In this document: positions 59,955 through 64,000 of the stretch, in pieces | How positions within the stretch are numbered: position 1 is the stretch's first letter | Layout of the letters: the number at the start of each line of letters is the position of its first letter | Source of the DNA: Salvator merianae | Lineage: Eukaryota > Chordata > Lepidosauria > Squamata > Teiidae | Assembly (NCBI GenBank): GCA_003586115.2 | Contig: QVOM02000073.1 | Span: forward strand, 29,959,298 to 30,023,297 | Reading direction: 5' to 3' | DNA length: 64,000 bases | Program-made: the position numbers and the translations under genes | Notes under the pieces: model-generated | Seen by the model: only the letters and a program-made list of their open reading frames with translations | Database searches by the model: none | What the model was told of the DNA's origin: nothing

Positions 59955-60415
59955 AATCTTTACTCACTCCTCTCCCCTATCCTGGGACAGGGTATGACAC
60001 TCTGTCCCAGAACAAGCAACCTATTCCACATTGGGATGAGTTACTTGTGGAGTGAGGGCATTTGGAGGCCTGTTGCATTCCATACACAGCTGCTGCCTCC
60101 AAAGACACTTCAGAGTTCTTAGACAGGCAATTTTGTGGTGGACACACTTCCTGGATTGCCACTGAAAAGGCTGCCCCATAGTATGGTATACCAGACCATT
60201 GTCTCCATGATCAATATACCAGTCCCAGGCCACTTATAAGTTTCAGTGATGAGGACTGCCACTATATGGTACCATTTTGGGTGCACTAGTCCAGTTCATG
60301 CTTCCCCAATACAGGCAAACATGATTGGGGAGGTAGGACCTCTGCTATCCCATAGTAGAATGTGGAAGGTAGAGGCTTAGACTGGACAATAGTCTGGACT
60401 ATTGGAGAAAGGGCC
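59955..60415. mobile_element. Family C-type MITE, diverged
   Basis: The right end TTGGAGAAAGGGCC resembles the family terminus. The interior (CTATCCTGGGACAGGGTATG; AGAACAAGCAACCTATTCCA; GGGATGAGTTACTTGTGGAG) matches the family C motif also present at 18880-18962 and 25480. The left limit is approximate. Confidence 0.5.
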
Positions 60416-60460
60416 ATTGTGCATAGATAATAAAGATGTAATTTCTTGAAGGATTATTTT

Positions 60461-60462
<2 letters not shown>

Positions 60463-60510
<48 letters not shown>
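60463..60510. repeat. (AT)n microsatellite
   Basis: About 20 consecutive AT units, followed by a CATATCTCCACACACACAT segment. The Tyr-Ile ORFs across it are artefacts. Confidence 0.95.
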
Positions 60511-61859
60511 CTCCACACACACATACATTCCCACCACATATGAAAGAACGTACCATCTTCCTCTTTGCAATGCCAACAGCTGGATGAACAGGATTGTACA
60601 TAATGCATAACATGCATTGGTGCTCAGTGTCATTTGTACAAACAAATGTATCATATTTCTTTGATTTTTCAATAATAAATCCATTTTGATTTAATGTCAG
60701 TTTCTCTATTCATTATCTTCTAGCTTGATTTTCTAGTTCATCTCTCAGGATTGCTGCAACCCTTTTAAATTTATCAGCTGAATTCTTTACATCATATTGC
60801 ATAATTTAAAAATTAAAACTTTATCAAGGCATTTATGTTTGTCAATTAGAAGCTCAAAATTTATTTTTTCATGTTTGACCTATAACCACTATGAAGTTCA
60901 TCCTGATACTAAGATTTTCATCTTTATATGCATTTATATTCATGTTTACAATGTATTTTGACAAGCATTTTCTTAAAGTACCTTTTTTTTGGGGGGGGGG
61001 GCATTTTCCCAATGTATACCTTTTGCTTACATTATTTTATTAACTCCATTGTAACATCTGGAGGAGTATTTTCCATTCTAGTTTATGTACTAATCCAGGA
61101 AAAACATTTTTAAATTGGCTTTCACTTATGAACAGTGTATTTTATAAATGTATCCTTGCCCAATTTTTAGGAGCTCCTGGCACAGGCTAAGTATATATAC
61201 AATTAAAACAACAACAACAAACACCTCAAAGGCAACTCAGAGAGGATGCAAAGATGGCACTGTCACACAGGTGCCCAGTGTGCTCATCATACTCCTAATG
61301 TACATTAAAGGCCAGAAAAACACTTCTAAAATGCATTAGAAGTGGATTGGAGATGGAATGTGAACACTAATGCCACATGCATTCATCTCTAAGATCTCTT
61401 TGATTTTTTTTCTTTACTATTTGAACACAACAATAGTTGGACCCTACGTTCTCACATGTCTGGCTATTTGCCATGCTGACTTGGGCTGACAAAAGCTGAA
61501 GTCCAGTTATATCTGAGTTTAGATTTTATATATATATGTATGATTAATTTTTGTTTGCTTTGTGCTTTATTGTGTTGATATTAGTTTGGATTCTAATACT
61601 GGTTGAAATGATTTCATAAAAAGTGAGATATAGGCTGAATTAATAGTGCTACTTGAACATACAAAGTTAAAAAATGTTCAAAAATAAAGTGAAATATTTA
61701 GCTAAGAACTTAGCTAAGCCTAACTCACTTTCCAAGTGTGTGTAACTGTTTTGGGGGTCTTGAGTTTTAATTATACAACATCTCCAGCTTTGTTTCTAAT
61801 TAGAAAACACCATAAAGGGCAGCTTTAAAGTCTAGTATTAGTTATTGGAACCAGCTGTA
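60511..61859. other. Noncoding, nothing recognised
   Basis: AT-rich DNA with a G run near 60990-61000 and an AAC run near 61206. The stretch around 61290-61360 (ACATTAAAGGCCAGAAAA) recurs near 29180, suggesting another old dispersed repeat, but it is too short to define. Confidence 0.35.
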
Positions 61860-62110
61860 ATCTGCCAACATCTATTTTATGAGTAGCAGTGGAATGTGTG
61901 TTTCTTTCTTTTACTTTCCACTGACAAGATTAAACCTGACACCATATTGCAGGAACAGGACGAGTCCAATACTGCAAACTATTTCATGTTTTATTATCTG
62001 TAATATTTGCATATTGCGGCAAGCAATTACAACACAATTGTGCAGAGTCCAATCTCTGCAGTGTAATGACTTCTTGATTATCTGTCTTTAGATGATTAAT
62101 GCTGAGGCTC
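61860..62110. promoter_or_regulatory. Candidate conserved noncoding element B (paralogue of A)
   Basis: The right part (61962-62101) aligns with 32165-32320 in the same orientation: AGTCCAA, CAATTACAACACAATTGTGC at 62024 and a 39-base block from 62063 that contains GATTATCTGTCTTTA. Element B also contains an octamer-type POU site (ATTTGCAT near 62005) and TAATGACTT. Further left, ACATCTATTTTATGAGTAG (about 61869) recalls ACATCTATAGAGTAGG in element A (about 32026), at a roughly similar distance. There are no ORFs or repeat hallmarks. I infer duplicated regulatory DNA; proof needs cross-species conservation. Confidence 0.5.
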
Positions 62111-64000
62111 TTCAGGCTTTGAGCTGTGTTTGAGGCATTGCTTGTTACCACCTGAATTTCTTCTCATTTTCACATATAAAATATGGATTAAAAGTGTAAG
62201 ACTCCACCTGCCATTTTGACATTTTTCCAGCCTTGCATGTGGCCTTAGAATACCTTACTTTATATTCTGAATTTTTAAAATTCCTAATTAAGGAACATTA
62301 AAAAAAAGTGAGTGCAAATAAATCAAACCAATGTCAGATTCATGTGAGCCAGGGCTACCTCTATCTTACTTATAAACTGTAGATTCCTTGTTCACACAAG
62401 GTCTCCAGTTATTGTTTCAAAAAAAGAAAAGGAAAGAAAAGAAAAGAAAAAAAAAAAAAGTGAGTTCTAAGACAACTTCACCTTCTGTCCTTGAAATGTC
62501 CAATGGTTTATCTCATCTTGGTATTATTGCTCACTGTTGTTATTAATGTCATAAGATGATGGTTTGAACCTGTGGCTTTCTCTTTTCTAAGCTTTTCAAT
62601 GTCTTTGGAGTACAAACTCTGCTGCAACTGATACAAGGTAATTTCTGTAAGTGACAGCAAGTGTTCTTTAAATGAAACTGCTGAAAACTGTTTCCTCTCT
62701 GAAACACCTTGTGTCTTTTTATTACTATTATTATTATTAAGAAAACAAATCTGAATCTACTTTAGACAAAGGTTTTCAGGTTACGGTGACTGCATAGTCT
62801 CTTTGTCTTAAATACTCAGGAAGCATGAAGTATTCTTCTCCCACCCCTGGGTATTGGAACACTGGAAGAAAGTTTGCCCTGAATGTTTGCTTTTTTAACC
62901 TGGGAAATAGGGAGAGAGAAAACATGTCAGAGACATAGGATGGATCTTCACTTGCAAAGGAGTGCCTGGGAGAAGGACCAGGGTCACTGCTCTGAAGGAT
63001 GCCTCCATTTCAGAGCACAGAGGGACCATTTCAAGTGGCAATCTGAGACACTTGTGGCAAGGGCAGAAAATTGTGCCCCGCAGAACAGAATGATTATTGT
63101 GCTTACAAATGGGGCAATGGGTAAATGGAGGTGTGACCATATTTAGATGGTATTAGTTGCTCAGAGAAGGGCAGAGCTGTTACGGGAATACTATGTTCTT
63201 CCAAGCACTCTCAGGTTCTAGAAACTAAGACATTATATTCAAGCTAAGGATAACATCTTTCAGTTGTTGTTGTTGTTGTTATTTAGTTAGTTATTGTACA
63301 AAGTGTTCAATAGAGTTGTTGGTAATCAATTGTGGTTTGCTATCATTTGCTGCCAAAGGATATGTCAGGAAAAAATCCAAAAATGAAGTCTGATTATTTG
63401 TGCTGCAGATGATCAAGGCAGGTCTAAACCTCATCATGACTCTGGTGTCACACCACTATCATGACAAGTAACTGTGCCTATATGCTGTGTGAGTACACAA
63501 GCTGAGATCTGAGCGTAAATGACCATTATACTGCTATAAAATGACTTCATAAATGTAACCCTGCTGAAACTTTAAGTAAAATGACAATGTGCTTATAATT
63601 TGAAATAAATCATTTTGAAATTTGCAAAAATAATGTTCTCATGGTGCCACTGTGCTGTGAGTATGCCATAAGTGGATGGCTCAATGGGTGCACTTGATGA
63701 ATATGGGGTCTGCACAATCCTTCACTTAGCCAGCAGGCATCCTGACTTTAGAGTGCTATAGAGGCAGAGCAGGAATACACATTCTGCCATGCTAACTCCC
63801 ACTCTTTCAGCACTGGCATCATTATCTGAGTCCGCATTGTTTGAAGTGCCTTACCCAGTCCTCTTTCTTCAAACACAGGGAATGACCTGGTGAATGAAAG
63901 TTCCAGTGAGTCGCCAGAATAGTAGCAGGCAAACAGCACATTTGCCACTTTAAGAAGGGCACTGTGTCTTACAGAGCTCTTCTTAGTGATCTGCACAGCA
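62111..64000. other. Noncoding, simple repeats
   Basis: An A-rich run lies at 62419-62459, an ATT microsatellite near 62720-62737 and a GTT run at 63263-63281. No exon or complete transposon is recognised up to the end of the window. Confidence 0.4.

Noticed and set aside
60377..60684. ORFs with alternating Tyr-Ile
   Set aside because: They are translations of the AT microsatellite.

Overview
This is vertebrate nuclear DNA with no prokaryotic features: no operons, tRNA or rRNA genes, or CRISPR arrays. The repeat set points to a non-avian reptile, most likely a squamate (gecko-like). It includes CR1-clade LINEs (one ending in the classic ATCATAGAAT direct repeats), a BovB/RTE-like fragment, a degraded L1, an Ingi/Vingi-like LINE, and many short non-autonomous DNA transposons. 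The species is inference; the class of genome is well supported. The window reads as a gene desert: long AT-rich stretches, about thirty transposon copies, no recognisable host gene, and one unexplained coding-exon candidate.

Layout. 1-15 kb: two partial GGGCC-ended MITEs, a hAT element at 2604-3292, then AT-rich unique DNA, a MITE at 9127-9707 inside a possible LTR remnant, and copy 1 of an unidentified repeat (11190-11880). 15-24 kb: a retroelement-dense block with CR1 (15311-16413, +), a hAT MITE holding a 175-base T homopolymer (16435-17281), BovB and CR1 3' fragments, CR1 on the minus strand (19048-20078), and a 5'-truncated LINE (20987-23417) interrupted by another hAT MITE (21349-22140). 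25-31 kb: mostly MITEs. 31.9-32.3 kb: a conserved-looking noncoding element. 34-47 kb: MITEs plus a 3'-truncated L1 (about 36236-39070), a CpG-rich MITE (39570-40313) and a MITE nested in a hAT element (40694-41525). 47-64 kb: mostly unique AT-rich DNA with copy 2 of the unidentified repeat, a MIR-like SINE, a 245-codon minus-strand ORF with good splice signals (56634-57402), and a second noncoding element (61860-62110) that is a clear relative of the one at 32 kb.

The most interesting points are four. (1) Two related noncoding elements lie about 30 kb apart and share blocks such as GATTATCTGTCTTTA, as expected of duplicated enhancers near a developmental regulator. (2) The 245-codon ORF is much the longest ORF that is not a homopolymer translation, and matches no family I recognise. 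(3) Two separate families of non-autonomous DNA transposons can be delimited to the base: TAGRGRTGTGC-ended hAT elements with exact 8-bp target duplications (four copies), and GGGCC-ended elements with exact 3-bp duplications (six copies). (4) Removing one hAT element and one copy of its duplication restores the reading frame of the LINE it hit, giving a clean order of insertions.
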